NCBI GenBank assembly: GCA_002373875.1
Contig: DFKQ01000011.1
Location: 38,490-102,489 of the forward strand
Length of the DNA stretch: 64,000 bases
Direction of reading: 5' to 3'
Origin: Lachnospiraceae bacterium UBA3641
Lineage (GTDB): Bacteria; Bacillota; Clostridia; Lachnospirales; Lachnospiraceae
Part shown: piece by piece, positions 41,308 to 50,519 of the stretch
Position numbering within the stretch: position 1 is the first letter of the stretch
How the letters are laid out: each line of letters starts with the position of its first letter
Translations under genes and position numbers: made by a program
Notes under the pieces: model-generated
What the model saw: the letters and a program-made list of their open reading frames with translations, nothing else
Database searches by the model: none
What the model was told of the DNA's origin: nothing

Positions 41308-44300
41308 ATGAAAATGAGAGCATTGATCAAAAGGATAATAAGTCTGATCCTGGTTGTAAGCATTTCCATTCCCGCTGTGCAGGTGCAGGCCCGGGAGATA
41401 TATACTTCGGAAGATGAAGGGATTGAGAATGATGGAGTGTCCCTTGTGCCCGAGCTGACCCTTTCCACCCTTGGGGATCAGCTGCTTGTTAACTATATGG
41501 GTGATGTTTCGCCGGTCAGGCTTATAGCGGGAGCCTACGAAAGCTCCGGCAGGGCCGTAGCCTATGAAACGGCTATGGTTGATAAGAACAGTCAGGCCCG
41601 GTTTTCCTATGACAGGGCCTATACCTATAAGGTCTTCGCCCTGGAACCTAAAACCTTTAAGCCGGTATGCGATGCTTCGATGGAAACCGTGCTTGCCGAG
41701 GGGGAGGCTGAGCTCCCCCTTCTGGATGACACGGTGGCCGAGTCGATGGCATCGGCAGTCAGCGCCTATATGGAGGCATCGGCCCGTTTTGATGAGGTCA
41801 TGGCTCTGGACATTACGGGCTTTAGGAGTGATCCCGGTAAACTGAAGGCCGCAAGTGCCAAGCTGACGGAGGCCACCCTGGCTTATGAAAAGCTGATGAA
41901 GGCAGGAGCCACCTTAAGCCGTGTGGCTGAGACTGCGGCTAAGAAGGAAGAGGTGACTTTGTCTGCACTGAGTGCAGTGGCTGAGCCTTACGCTGAGGAC
42001 CTTGAAAGAGTGGGCGCAACTCAGGATGAACAGCTCCACTGGGCCCAGGAGCTTACGAAGACCTATGATTCCATTCAGGGCAACATGAAATGTAAGGCCT
42101 TGGGAGAGATGATGGGATGTGACGCAAGGCGGGCCTATCAGCAGCTGTGTCTGGCCCAGAACATTCTTCAGGGGCATTATTATGACGAGGAGGCTGAGGC
42201 CACGGATGTCTTCATCAAGAAGCTTACTGCCGTTAAGGGGGCCTGCAAGGTTGGACTCTTCGTTGGAGGGACCATACTTACAATGGGAGCCTCTGCCGCA
42301 GCTTCGGGAGCGGCTTACGGAACCGTGACCGTGGGTGAAGCCGTGGGGATCGTCATCGGAGGCGTGGATACCACGGTTGAGGTCATGAACGATACTGCTG
42401 TCATCCTGAGCGGGCGCGACAAGAGGATCGAGGAGGTGCTGGAGAAGAAATCCAAACCTATTTCGGAGGTCTGCTTTGTTTATTCGATCCTGACGGGTGG
42501 GGGCGGCAGCGCCGGGGAAAAGATTGCATGTATGGGAGATATCTACCAGCATTATACGGCTCTCGGCGGTAAAGATGTGGCCGGAAACATGATAGAGAAT
42601 ATCATTCTCAACGGCACACCCTTTGGCAAGGTCACCAGCACGGCCGTGCCCAAGGATGCGATTGATGCCATGATCCAAAACGGGACCTTGACAGAAAGCG
42701 AACGGGAAGCCCTTAAGAAACAGGAGACCGAAAGCTTTACTGACAGCCGCCCGGTGGATGATGAGAAGCTGACCGGACTCCTTGAAAAGGGAGGAGACCT
42801 TACGGAGGGTGAGAGCTTAAGGACGGTTACGGATGAATTTAAGGACGTTGTCGGTGAGAAGGTGGCAAAAGAGGACGGAGGATGCTATGTCCATAGAACG
42901 GAAAATGGGAAGGACCATATCTATACCTATAGAAAGGATGGCCCGATAACCGGCCTGTATCAGATATATGATCATGAGACAGGTGCCCTGCTGGAGGAAA
43001 AATATTATGATTCCGACGGAACCTACATGGGAACGAGGGCTAAAAACGGAGTTATACCTTACTATGATGACAAAGGAAGGCTTGAACGGGAAGAAACCTG
43101 GGAAGATGACCGTCTGTACCGGATCAGGTATTATGATGAGAAGACCAGGCTGATCCGTGATAGTGAATATGACGGAGACGGCTACCTGACCGGTGAACAC
43201 CGGTGGGGCTACAGCGGAGACAGGCTTTTTTCCGAAGATGAACTGACAGATGAGTATGTGGGGGAATACAGAGTTAACAGTCATAAGGAATATAACAGTT
43301 CAGAAGGTTTTATGACCTCCCGGACCTACAGCTTGTATTATGAACATCCGCGATATGGCTGGACATGGGGCCAAAAGAATTATTATGGTCATCCCTGGTA
43401 TTATTATTACAATGACACCGGAACCGTGGAAAGTATACTGACCGGAGAGGGTGAGCGCTGCCTTAAAACGGAAGGATATATGCGGAATGGAGATCTGTCA
43501 TATGTAAGTGAATACATAACGTGGAATGAAACAGAAAGGATCAACAAACGGACAAGATATTTCGGCAATGGTAATACTCATCAAATACGATATAGCAGGC
43601 AGGAGAGAGATCAGTCGGGTACATATTCCAATGAGGTGTTTCTTGAATCGAAGGAGTGGTTTGCCGCTCCGTGGCTTGAGTATGACGAAGAGGGAAACCT
43701 GGTTGAGGAGATCATCGGGACTAATGATTTCTGGACCGAGAAAAAAGGGTATGACAGGAAAGGAACCTTAAGTTATCATGGGGTTCATGACGGTGGCGAC
43801 GGATCAGTGACTCTTGAGTTCTACTATACCTCTCCTATTGAGGGTCTGCCATTTGATCCGACCGGACATCTCCAAAGTAAGTATGTCTACAGTGATTACA
43901 ATATCGTATACGGGTCGGGAGAGGAGATCGGAAATGAGGAATGGTTCGCTACAACCTGGACGGATGCGGAGACCTATATAGGCGAGGACGATGAAGAGTA
44001 TGTGAAAAATTGGCTGATATGGGGATACTTATATTCCGATCCTTATAATAAAGTAAGGGAATATCAGGAGGAGGGCCGTATGCTGCTCTCGGATTCCGGT
44101 GCACAAGCGGATGGGGCTTCCCTTATTTCCCGGTCGCAGTTCGTACCGGCTCCCGCTGCGGCGTCCGAAGGAGTTCATGCGCAAGCAGTATTTATGGAGC
44201 TTTCATCAGACGGGGCCGGTTCCTTCGAAGAGACCGGACTTCCGACCTTGTCTGCCGATGAGAGAGGCCGGTATGATTTCGAACTGGCATCGGGTTTGCG

Positions 44301-46626
44301 GGGGCGTCATGTGGTCATGGTGTTAAAGGGCAGGCTTACGACTTTTCCTGCGGACGAGAAGGAATTAATGAGCAGGCTCCTGTATGTGGATCAGAAGACG
44401 ACAAAGGGGCTCGCCGATCATTTTACCCTGTATCCTCGGAACGGCTACGCAGCCACCGTGTTTGTGGCGGGCGATGGAATTAGCACACCGGTTCCTTCCG
44501 CATACCTGGCGGAGAATAACAACTCAGGATATGATCCGGCCGACGATGAAGAGATGGCCTACGAGTGTGAACCCGGGGACAATCCTTATGAAAACACCGA
44601 AACAAAATACCCCTACGGGATCTGGATGGCGGGAAATATCGACATGGTTTACACAGGAAGGCCCGTGACAATCAATCCCAGGGTATATTTCCGGTCCAAG
44701 AGGCTGATAGAAGGAACCGATTATACTATTGAATATAAGAGAAATGTTAATGCATATTCTCTTAAGGACGGAGATAAGGGATATGACAAAAACCTTTCTC
44801 CCATTGCAACAGTAAAGCTTAAGGGCGACTATACCGGCGAGGGAGATATGCCATTTGTGATATCTCCAAGGAGCATTGCCGGGGATGACTTTGCCGCAGA
44901 GGACGTTTACGCTGCCTATACAGGGAAGGCGCAGAAGCCCGTCCCGGCCCTTATCTGGAATGGAAAAGCCCTGAAATACGGAAGCGATTATTACGTGGCG
45001 GAGTATGAGGGTGACAGTGCAGGCTTTATGGGCAGTGAGAGCGACATGACTACTTATAAGCTTACGCTGACCGGTCGGGGTAATTTTAAGGGAACCAGAG
45101 AGGTCAACTTAATCATTGCGGGAAAGACCAGGAACTCCGAGAATCCTCTGCCGCTTGTGCTTATGGATAAGGTGACGGTATCCAAAATACCGGATCAGGA
45201 CTATACCGGCAGTCCAATCACCCTTTCGAATATGAAGGACGGTAAGAGTAATGCCTTTGTTCCATCGGTTACCTATAATGGGAAGTCATTGGAATACGGA
45301 TCGGACTTCAGCGCTGCGGTCACGGATAATGCTTCAGCCGGGACAGCAACACTTATCCTGACAGGACTGTCGGCTGTATCAACGCAGTGCGGCGCAAGCT
45401 TTGTCGGTGTGAAGAAGGTCACCTTTAACATAAACGGTACGCCAATCGGCAAGGCCGGGGTTGAGGGAATTCCCAAGGCCGGTTATATATACGCGGGCGG
45501 GCCCGTGAAGCCGGATGTCCTGTCAGCCCTTACGGTCACCTGTGCTAAGAGCAAAACAGAGACGGCGACGCTTATAAAGAACAGGGATTACACCGTTAGC
45601 TATGCGGAAAATGACAGGGCAGGCACCGCCACCATGATCCTTACAGGGATCGGAGGCTACACCGGTACGAAGAAGCTTTCCTTCAAGATCCTTCCGGCCT
45701 CATTAAGGGATGTTGATCGTTTCAAGGTGGGACTTGATAAGCTGCAGCCCTACGTAAAGGGCGGAACAAAGCCGCAGGTAACCGTTACCGATAAGCTAAG
45801 CAACAAGCTCCTTAAGGAAGGAACGGATTACACCCTTTCCTACAGGAACACCGCGAAGCTCTATACTTCTGCCGACGAAGAGGCAGGCAAAAAGGGGCAG
45901 CCCGAAGTCATTATTAAGGGCAAGGGCAATTATAAGGAATCTGTAAGCGAAACCTATGTGATCTCGCCCAGAAGCTTAAAGAGTAACGTTATCCTGTTTG
46001 CCGGAGACATAAGTTATACGGGTAAGGGAGGAATCGGCAAGGCTCCCCTGCTTGTCACGGACAGAGTGAGCGGACTAAGCCTCAAGGCAGGCACCGATTA
46101 TGAGAAGAATGTTGTCTATACCTATCGCAATAGCACTAAGGTCACGCAAAAGACTAAGACAGGGAAGACGGAGGTCCTGCGAGGGGCGGATGAAGCGGTG
46201 GATAAAGCGGATATAATCCCGGTCGGTACGGTCATAGACGCATCCATCAGCGGTAAGGGATGCTTTACCGGTACTGCTTCGGCATCCTTTCTGGTGATCG
46301 ATCCCGGTAAGGATATTTCAAAGGCTGTACTTGCTATTGAAGGTCAGGAGTACGCAGCAAGGGCTGTCACCATTACGGATATGTCCCAGTTTAAGAAGGA
46401 TAAGAAGGGAGTTACTCAGGCTTATCTTAAGAAGGGGAAGGAGATCATTCCCCTGAAACTCGGGACTGATTTTAAGGTGGTACCGGGCAGCTATGTGAAT
46501 AATACCAAAACAGGCACTGCAAAGGTTACCCTGTGCGGTATGGGAGACTACGGCGGAACAAAGACCGTCAGCTTCAAGATAATCAAGAGGAAGATGTACT
46601 GGCAGGGGATGATGGGCGTATGGTGA
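41308..46626 (+). CDS. Giant secreted protein with Gly-rich hydrophobic segment, Tyr-rich repeats and MBG-type repeats
   Basis: 1772 residues with a cleavable signal (IISLILVVSISIPAVQVQA). About 40-310 is helical. About 312-355 is Gly/Ala-rich and hydrophobic (GGTILTMGASAAASGAAYG), like segments in polymorphic toxins. About 530-920 has Tyr/Asp/Gly-rich repeats resembling YwqK/RHS-like units (YYDDKGRLEREETWEDDRLY). About 1110-1760 has MBG/Ig-like repeats with YTGKAQKPVP and GTDYTLSYRN. No wall-anchor motif is seen. It shares the repeat architecture and operator block with neighbours, so it is probably a co-regulated surface protein; function unknown. Confidence 0.82.
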   Translation: MKMRALIKRIISLILVVSISIPAVQVQAREIYTSEDEGIENDGVSLVPELTLSTLGDQLLVNYMGDVSPVRLIAGAYESSGRAVAYETAMVDKNSQARFSYDRAYTYKVFALEPKTFKPVCDASMETVLAEGEAELPLLDDTVAESMASAVSAYMEASARFDEVMALDITGFRSDPGKLKAASAKLTEATLAYEKLMKAGATLSRVAETAAKKEEVTLSALSAVAEPYAEDLERVGATQDEQLHWAQELTKTYDSIQGNMKCKALGEMMGCDARRAYQQLCLAQNILQGHYYDEEAEATDVFIKKLTAVKGACKVGLFVGGTILTMGASAAASGAAYGTVTVGEAVGIVIGGVDTTVEVMNDTAVILSGRDKRIEEVLEKKSKPISEVCFVYSILTGGGGSAGEKIACMGDIYQHYTALGGKDVAGNMIENIILNGTPFGKVTSTAVPKDAIDAMIQNGTLTESEREALKKQETESFTDSRPVDDEKLTGLLEKGGDLTEGESLRTVTDEFKDVVGEKVAKEDGGCYVHRTENGKDHIYTYRKDGPITGLYQIYDHETGALLEEKYYDSDGTYMGTRAKNGVIPYYDDKGRLEREETWEDDRLYRIRYYDEKTRLIRDSEYDGDGYLTGEHRWGYSGDRLFSEDELTDEYVGEYRVNSHKEYNSSEGFMTSRTYSLYYEHPRYGWTWGQKNYYGHPWYYYYNDTGTVESILTGEGERCLKTEGYMRNGDLSYVSEYITWNETERINKRTRYFGNGNTHQIRYSRQERDQSGTYSNEVFLESKEWFAAPWLEYDEEGNLVEEIIGTNDFWTEKKGYDRKGTLSYHGVHDGGDGSVTLEFYYTSPIEGLPFDPTGHLQSKYVYSDYNIVYGSGEEIGNEEWFATTWTDAETYIGEDDEEYVKNWLIWGYLYSDPYNKVREYQEEGRMLLSDSGAQADGASLISRSQFVPAPAAASEGVHAQAVFMELSSDGAGSFEETGLPTLSADERGRYDFELASGLRGRHVVMVLKGRLTTFPADEKELMSRLLYVDQKTTKGLADHFTLYPRNGYAATVFVAGDGISTPVPSAYLAENNNSGYDPADDEEMAYECEPGDNPYENTETKYPYGIWMAGNIDMVYTGRPVTINPRVYFRSKRLIEGTDYTIEYKRNVNAYSLKDGDKGYDKNLSPIATVKLKGDYTGEGDMPFVISPRSIAGDDFAAEDVYAAYTGKAQKPVPALIWNGKALKYGSDYYVAEYEGDSAGFMGSESDMTTYKLTLTGRGNFKGTREVNLIIAGKTRNSENPLPLVLMDKVTVSKIPDQDYTGSPITLSNMKDGKSNAFVPSVTYNGKSLEYGSDFSAAVTDNASAGTATLILTGLSAVSTQCGASFVGVKKVTFNINGTPIGKAGVEGIPKAGYIYAGGPVKPDVLSALTVTCAKSKTETATLIKNRDYTVSYAENDRAGTATMILTGIGGYTGTKKLSFKILPASLRDVDRFKVGLDKLQPYVKGGTKPQVTVTDKLSNKLLKEGTDYTLSYRNTAKLYTSADEEAGKKGQPEVIIKGKGNYKESVSETYVISPRSLKSNVILFAGDISYTGKGGIGKAPLLVTDRVSGLSLKAGTDYEKNVVYTYRNSTKVTQKTKTGKTEVLRGADEAVDKADIIPVGTVIDASISGKGCFTGTASASFLVIDPGKDISKAVLAIEGQEYAARAVTITDMSQFKKDKKGVTQAYLKKGKEIIPLKLGTDFKVVPGSYVNNTKTGTAKVTLCGMGDYGGTKTVSFKIIKRKMYWQGMMGVW

Positions 46627-46667
46627 GAATTGGGGACGGTTCTTTTTTCTCAGAACCGTCCCCAATT
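46625..46667. repeat. GGGGAC-core inverted pair behind the giant gene
   Basis: AATTGGGGACGGTTCT (46628-46643) pairs perfectly with 46652-46667. It overlaps the stop of the upstream gene and ends 10 bp from the MazF stop, so it may act as a bidirectional 3' structure. Confidence 0.9.
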
Positions 46668-46676
46668 TCCCGGATT

Positions 46677-46964
46677 TTAAAGGTAGTCAAACAGGGATTG
46701 AACCCTGTCTGTTATATTTATAATTCCGGCAAGTGAAACCCTGTCTGTAATTGAATAAAACCTGGCATTGAGGTCAAGCTGGCGGAGATTGTCGCAAAGA
46801 ACATACCTGTCCGGACCTATGGGATAGGCCAGAGTGGCGCCGTAAGTTTCCGGTACAACGGGACATACAATGACCCGTCCGGATTCGTTGAACAGGTTTT
46901 TGCTGACAACGAGTGCCGGATATTTGATGCCGTCTATTTTGATGATCTGTCCCTGTTCTACCAT
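46677..46964 (-). CDS. MazF/PemK-family toxin
   Basis: A 95-residue PemK/MazF endoribonuclease-type toxin of usual length. The N-terminal GQIIKIDGIKYPALVVSKNLF and VIVCPVVPE strands and the C-terminal DLNARFYSITDRVSLAGIINITDRVQ match the family, which cuts mRNA at short motifs. The start overlaps the upstream XRE-type antitoxin gene by 7 bp, the typical layout of a co-expressed pair. Confidence 0.88.
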   Translation of the reverse strand: MVEQGQIIKIDGIKYPALVVSKNLFNESGRVIVCPVVPETYGATLAYPIGPDRYVLCDNLRQLDLNARFYSITDRVSLAGIINITDRVQSLFDYL

Positions 46965-47422
46965 ATTTCACTTCCAACAGATTCGCCCCAGTCGATCTCA
47001 TCCGATACGATGAGCTTACCGCCTGATTCCATTACATACTCTTCCAGCTTCTTATGTCCAAAGGAAAATCCCGAATTTATAAGATCCCTTATCTGTTCAT
47101 CGGACATATGATCCAATACATTCATATCAAGCCTCCTCGTGTCAGACAAATAGCGGCTCAGCCGCTTGTGCTCGGAAATAACATCATTCTGGTTGATATC
47201 AATAAAAAATTCACCTGCGTTTATCCCAAAATACCTGCCTAATCTGTCAAGCTGATCCTCACGGGGAATCGTTCTGCCATTGACCCAGTCGCAGAGCGTA
47301 GTGTATTTAATATCAAGATCCCTGCTCAGACCACGGCGCGTTATTCCCTTTTTCTCCATAAGAAAGCATAGGTTGTGTGAAAAAATCAACTTCATATCTG
47401 CTTTTTTTGCAGTGGCAGTCAT
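46958..47422 (-). CDS. XRE-family antitoxin partner of the MazF-like toxin
   Basis: A 154-residue protein with an XRE HTH (MEKKGITRRGLSRDLDIKYT, then DQLDRLGRYFGINAGEFF) and an acidic C-terminal tail that probably binds the toxin. The start at 47422 follows CGGAGG. MazF is more often paired with AbrB- or RHH-type antitoxins, so an XRE partner is less usual. Two dyads (47437-47473) in front fit autorepression. A decayed copy of its HTH half exists at 58997-59127. Confidence 0.85.
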   Translation of the reverse strand: MTATAKKADMKLIFSHNLCFLMEKKGITRRGLSRDLDIKYTTLCDWVNGRTIPREDQLDRLGRYFGINAGEFFIDINQNDVISEHKRLSRYLSDTRRLDMNVLDHMSDEQIRDLINSGFSFGHKKLEEYVMESGGKLIVSDEIDWGESVGSEIW

Positions 47423-47436
47423 ATATGATCCTCCGA

Positions 47437-47473
47437 TACGACATTATCGTAATCAATATACGACAATTTCGTA
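47437..47473 (-). promoter_or_regulatory. Paired operators TACGA-N5-TCGTA for the toxin-antitoxin operon
   Basis: TACGACATTATCGTA (47437-47451) and TACGACAATTTCGTA (47459-47473). Centres are 22 bp apart, two helical turns, so two dimers could bind on one face. They lie 15 bp upstream of the antitoxin start. Confidence 0.75.
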
Positions 47474-47492
47474 AATCAGTCAAGTGGCCTGA

Positions 47493-47515
47493 GAATTGGG
47501 GACGGTTCTGAATTC
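47493..47515. repeat. GGGGAC-core palindrome
   Basis: GAATT and AATTC arms flank GGGGACGGTTCTG. Single module in the island between the TA operon and gene remnants. Confidence 0.75.
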
Positions 47516-47642
47516 CAAAAAGAGCCCAATTAATTAAAGTAAAGAGCAAATACCTTACTCGTTCGATATGGGAATGAGAAAAACAAGGTGCGGATAATGA
47601 AAAACAGAAGGAGAAAAACATTATGGTGGCGGAAGAAAGGAC

Positions 47643-47837
47643 CTTTTTAAGGGGCTGAAAATTGAAGCTCTTGAACGGGACAATCCTGATGCATGGCAGG
47701 CATATCCGGTTTTTTCTTTTGATTTTAATGGAAAAAACTATCAAAGCGGGCAGGCTTTGGAAACGGTTCTTGACGGATTATTGAATGGGTGGGAAGAGCT
47801 TTATGGGGTTACAAAAGAAAATGGATTAAAAATATAA
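47643..47837 (+). pseudogene. Fragment of an AAA-ATPase-like (DUF1703/PD-(D/E)XK-type) protein
   Basis: Open frame LFKGLKIEALERDNPDAW... YPVFSFDFNGKNY ... WEELYGVTKENGLKI then TAA. It matches the piece after the Walker A region of the AAA-ATPase-like family common in Clostridia. No start codon or ATPase core remains. Confidence 0.6.
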
Positions 47838-48090
47838 ATATATTAATCAATTGGGAAGAGGTGGGAATGCTAGCGTATTTCTGGTTGAAAATGATTCTGG
47901 AGATAGATTTGCCGTAAAGCAGCTTGAGAATATCAGAGATAATGAAAAGACTTCCCGTTTTCCTGACGAGATTAAAGTCATGTCAGATAACAGAAGTATT
48001 CCCGGTATCATTCCGATTATTGAAGAAAACCAGGAAGAATATTGGTATTTGATGCCATTAGCAGAACCTATAATTCATCTAAATCAATAA
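47830..48090 (+). pseudogene. N-lobe fragment of a Ser/Thr protein kinase
   Basis: YKYINQLGRGGNASVFLVEN carries the glycine-rich loop, and FAVKQL the ATP-binding lysine. The frame stops after about 86 codons, before any catalytic loop. There is no ATG in frame at the start, so this is a truncated remnant. Confidence 0.65.
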
Positions 48091-48091
48091 T

Positions 48092-48238
48092 TTAATTGAA
48101 AAAAAGGTTTTGGAAGCAGGATTTGAAATCCCTGATGAGGGAATCAGGTCATTCGAGATTGAGTTTGTACGTGGAGGAATCGCTCCGGATCACCTGTTCA
48201 CCAGGGAAGAGATTGAAAGAGAGGATATAGCTCGCTAA
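48092..48238 (+). pseudogene. C-terminal remnant of an unknown protein
   Basis: A 48-residue open segment (VLEAGFEIPDEGIRSFEIEF..., ending EREDIAR) without a start. Part of the same cluster of remnants; not recognised. Confidence 0.35.
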
Positions 48239-48265
48239 TTACTATTTTAGAATATATATACGGTT

Positions 48266-49492
48266 TCACTTGTTAATCAGCTCGTCCAGGGTGTTGATCC
48301 TTGTCTTGGGTGAAGCGGCCTTGAATTTATTAAGATCCTCACCCTTCTGCCATGCTTCAAACAGTGCGACTTTTTTCTCATATGCTTCACCTATCATCCT
48401 TATGCGTGATTCATTGATCTGTGAATCGTTTGAGTAGACGGATTCAATGAATTTACGCCCGGGAAGCCTGGACACATCAACAAGACTCCGATCCTGTACG
48501 TATTTAAGTAGTCCAAGCTCGGATGATGCAAAGCTTTCGGTTCTTATATTGAGTAGTTCTTTATCATTCTGAGGTACGCTATCGTGTACAAAGAGGCACT
48601 TCCCCGAATCATAGATCGGAGCCATTCTGATGAAGTGAAGAGTATCCGCGTCCCTGAGAACGGAAATATTGCTAAGATGCCTGTCCCTGCCGGATAGGAT
48701 AAAATCAGTCATGATCTGGTACTCCAGGTTCATCCTCAGCTGTTCTTTATCTATCCCATATTGCCCGCATATATTGATGAAATGCTCATAATATGAAATA
48801 TCTCCGGGCTTCTTCTCGGATGTAACAACTGTATATGCCGATATAAGCTCAAGCCGCTGGCTGGTAAAGAGTTTCGAATAGCAGCCATAGTCATAATCGC
48901 GGTTGTGTATTTCAAGCGGATAGTACCGGGTGTAATTATCAACTTCCTGAAGTTCATGAAGCCTGGATGCGATGATCTCGTTAAGAGCTTCGCTGGACAG
49001 GTTATCACGGTTGCCCTTTATAAGGCAGCGTTCACCGTTAATGATCATCCAGGTTTTTTCAAGAGATCCCTGAAGAGATCCGTTTGGCGTATAATGAGGC
49101 ACTCCTTCTGTGCTCCCGGTCTCCGGTTCGTCAGTTGCCAGTATGAGATTTTCCTTAAAGTCATTATCATAAAGATTTATGTCCTCCCATGAAAATGATG
49201 ATCCTTCGGGAAGTATCCAGTAATAATCCGTAAGACTCAGACCAAGATTGTGGGTCAGATATTCTTCGGGAGTTGAGAACCCTTTTTGTTCAAGGATTTG
49301 TCGGATCCCGTCCTGAGAAACAGGGATCGATCTCTTTTTCCACCAATCCTTGAGCCAGTTTTGATTATTGGGGTCATGAAGCGGGGCCAGTTCCGGATTT
49401 TTAAATACCGGCTCGAATCTTATCATTTCTCCGCTGTTATCTATATCGACTGCTGTCAGCAGGTCATTTTTTCTCATCAAATAGTAAAGCAT
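48266..49492 (-). CDS. HipA-like kinase (toxin of an HTH/HipA-type pair)
   Basis: A 408-residue protein. The C-terminal half has the HipA kinase hallmarks: DFILSGRDRHLSNISVL (catalytic Asp/Asn) and MAPIYDSGKCLF (Mg-binding DxG). WMIINGERCLIKGN is a likely ATP-binding lysine strand. HipA enzymes phosphorylate translation factors, causing growth arrest. The HTH gene upstream overlaps its start by 29 bp, fitting a co-translated toxin-antitoxin pair. The N-terminal 140 residues differ from classical HipA. Confidence 0.8.
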   Translation of the reverse strand: MLYYLMRKNDLLTAVDIDNSGEMIRFEPVFKNPELAPLHDPNNQNWLKDWWKKRSIPVSQDGIRQILEQKGFSTPEEYLTHNLGLSLTDYYWILPEGSSFSWEDINLYDNDFKENLILATDEPETGSTEGVPHYTPNGSLQGSLEKTWMIINGERCLIKGNRDNLSSEALNEIIASRLHELQEVDNYTRYYPLEIHNRDYDYGCYSKLFTSQRLELISAYTVVTSEKKPGDISYYEHFINICGQYGIDKEQLRMNLEYQIMTDFILSGRDRHLSNISVLRDADTLHFIRMAPIYDSGKCLFVHDSVPQNDKELLNIRTESFASSELGLLKYVQDRSLVDVSRLPGRKFIESVYSNDSQINESRIRMIGEAYEKKVALFEAWQKGEDLNKFKAASPKTRINTLDELINK

Positions 49493-49895
49493 ACTGCATC
49501 TCCTTCATTTTCCTGTCGCGCAGGCAATCTTCGATCTTCCACCTGGCTATTGAATGTATGAAATACGTGGAATTATCATTTACGGAACAAAGATCCCGTT
49601 CGATAGATTCCATATTATGGAAGAACCTGACATGGTAAGTATTGTCTGACTCTGAAATAAACCCGACGGAGTCATATTCCTCAGAATAGACCATATCATT
49701 ATTTCCGCAGGCAAGGTAAAGTTCGTCCATGGGCACATTCAAAGCCCTGGCTATGTTATATAAAAGCCCGGAACTGATATTGTCGGCTTTGATAATGGCA
49801 TTTGCTATGCTGTTGATGTTACTGTATGGGATATTGTTATCCTTTGCCAGCCGATACATGGTTGTTTTTTTATAGTTCAGATATTCTTTCAACAT
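49464..49895 (-). CDS. HTH antitoxin-like partner of the HipA-like kinase
   Basis: A 143-residue protein. HTH at about 10-60 (YRLAKDNNIPYSNINSIANA, then LYNIARALNVPMDELYLACG). The C-terminal half has no named domain and probably contacts the kinase. It precedes the HipA-like gene with a 29-bp overlap. Direct repeats upstream (49922-49956) are a likely binding site. Confidence 0.8.
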   Translation of the reverse strand: MLKEYLNYKKTTMYRLAKDNNIPYSNINSIANAIIKADNISSGLLYNIARALNVPMDELYLACGNNDMVYSEEYDSVGFISESDNTYHVRFFHNMESIERDLCSVNDNSTYFIHSIARWKIEDCLRDRKMKEMQYALLFDEKK

Positions 49896-49921
49896 AGGCG
49901 TATCTCCTTGATTTAATTATA

Positions 49922-49956
49922 TCAACAAATTGTTATATGTCAATAAACTGTTACAT
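49922..49956 (-). promoter_or_regulatory. Direct-repeat operator of the HTH/HipA-like operon
   Basis: Two 17-bp direct repeats of form TCAAYAAAYTGTTAYAT at 49922-49938 and 49940-49956, 18 bp apart, just upstream of the HTH gene start. The Y changes keep purine/pyrimidine type. Confidence 0.65.
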
Positions 49957-50072
49957 ATATTGGTCGAATGATTATACTGACTTATTTGGTCAATATAAAT
50001 AATGGCACCAAAGATAGAATGCCAGAATAATCAGTTCACAAAGGTTACCCTGTACTCAAAGATTGATTTTGA

Positions 50073-50519
50073 GTTGACGACCAAAGAGGATCGGGTACGG
50101 ACTTGTTATATGATAGCCTGCCGAGTGGGTGGATCAATGAGGATTTCAGAAAAACCTGCTCATATAGCGAAAAGATCAGGCAGTTTTCCAGGCATTATAA
50201 GACGTTTACCAATATACTTGAAGTGAGAATGCTTCCATCAGAGTATGATGTTGCAATGAAATTGGCTTCCTTGAGACCATACAAATATGATATGTCAGAT
50301 GTCGTGGGCATTATTAATTCCGAAAAGATGTCAAGGGAGCTCCTTGATAGTGTTTTTTCTACCGATAACTTGGGCGAGCTATATGAGAGTACCAGATTAT
50401 CGGAGTATGATAATCATGTAATTCTAAAGGATATAGATGATAATTATCCGGATTGCCTTAGTCAGGGTAATCTTACAAGTGTACTGGAGGCTGCAAAGAG
50501 AAAGAAGAACTCCTCCTAA
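50073..50519 (+). pseudogene. Truncated DUF6036-like nucleotidyltransferase
   Basis: The open frame reads DLLYDSLPSGWINEDFRK..., LEVRMLPSEYDVAMKLASLRPYK and YDMSDVVGIIN, the C-terminal part of DUF6036/AbiEii-like nucleotidyltransferases. The N-terminal catalytic half is missing and an in-frame stop precedes it; a stray ATG at 50103 is probably not used. Family members occur in toxin-antitoxin and phage-defence loci, matching the neighbourhood. Confidence 0.6.
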
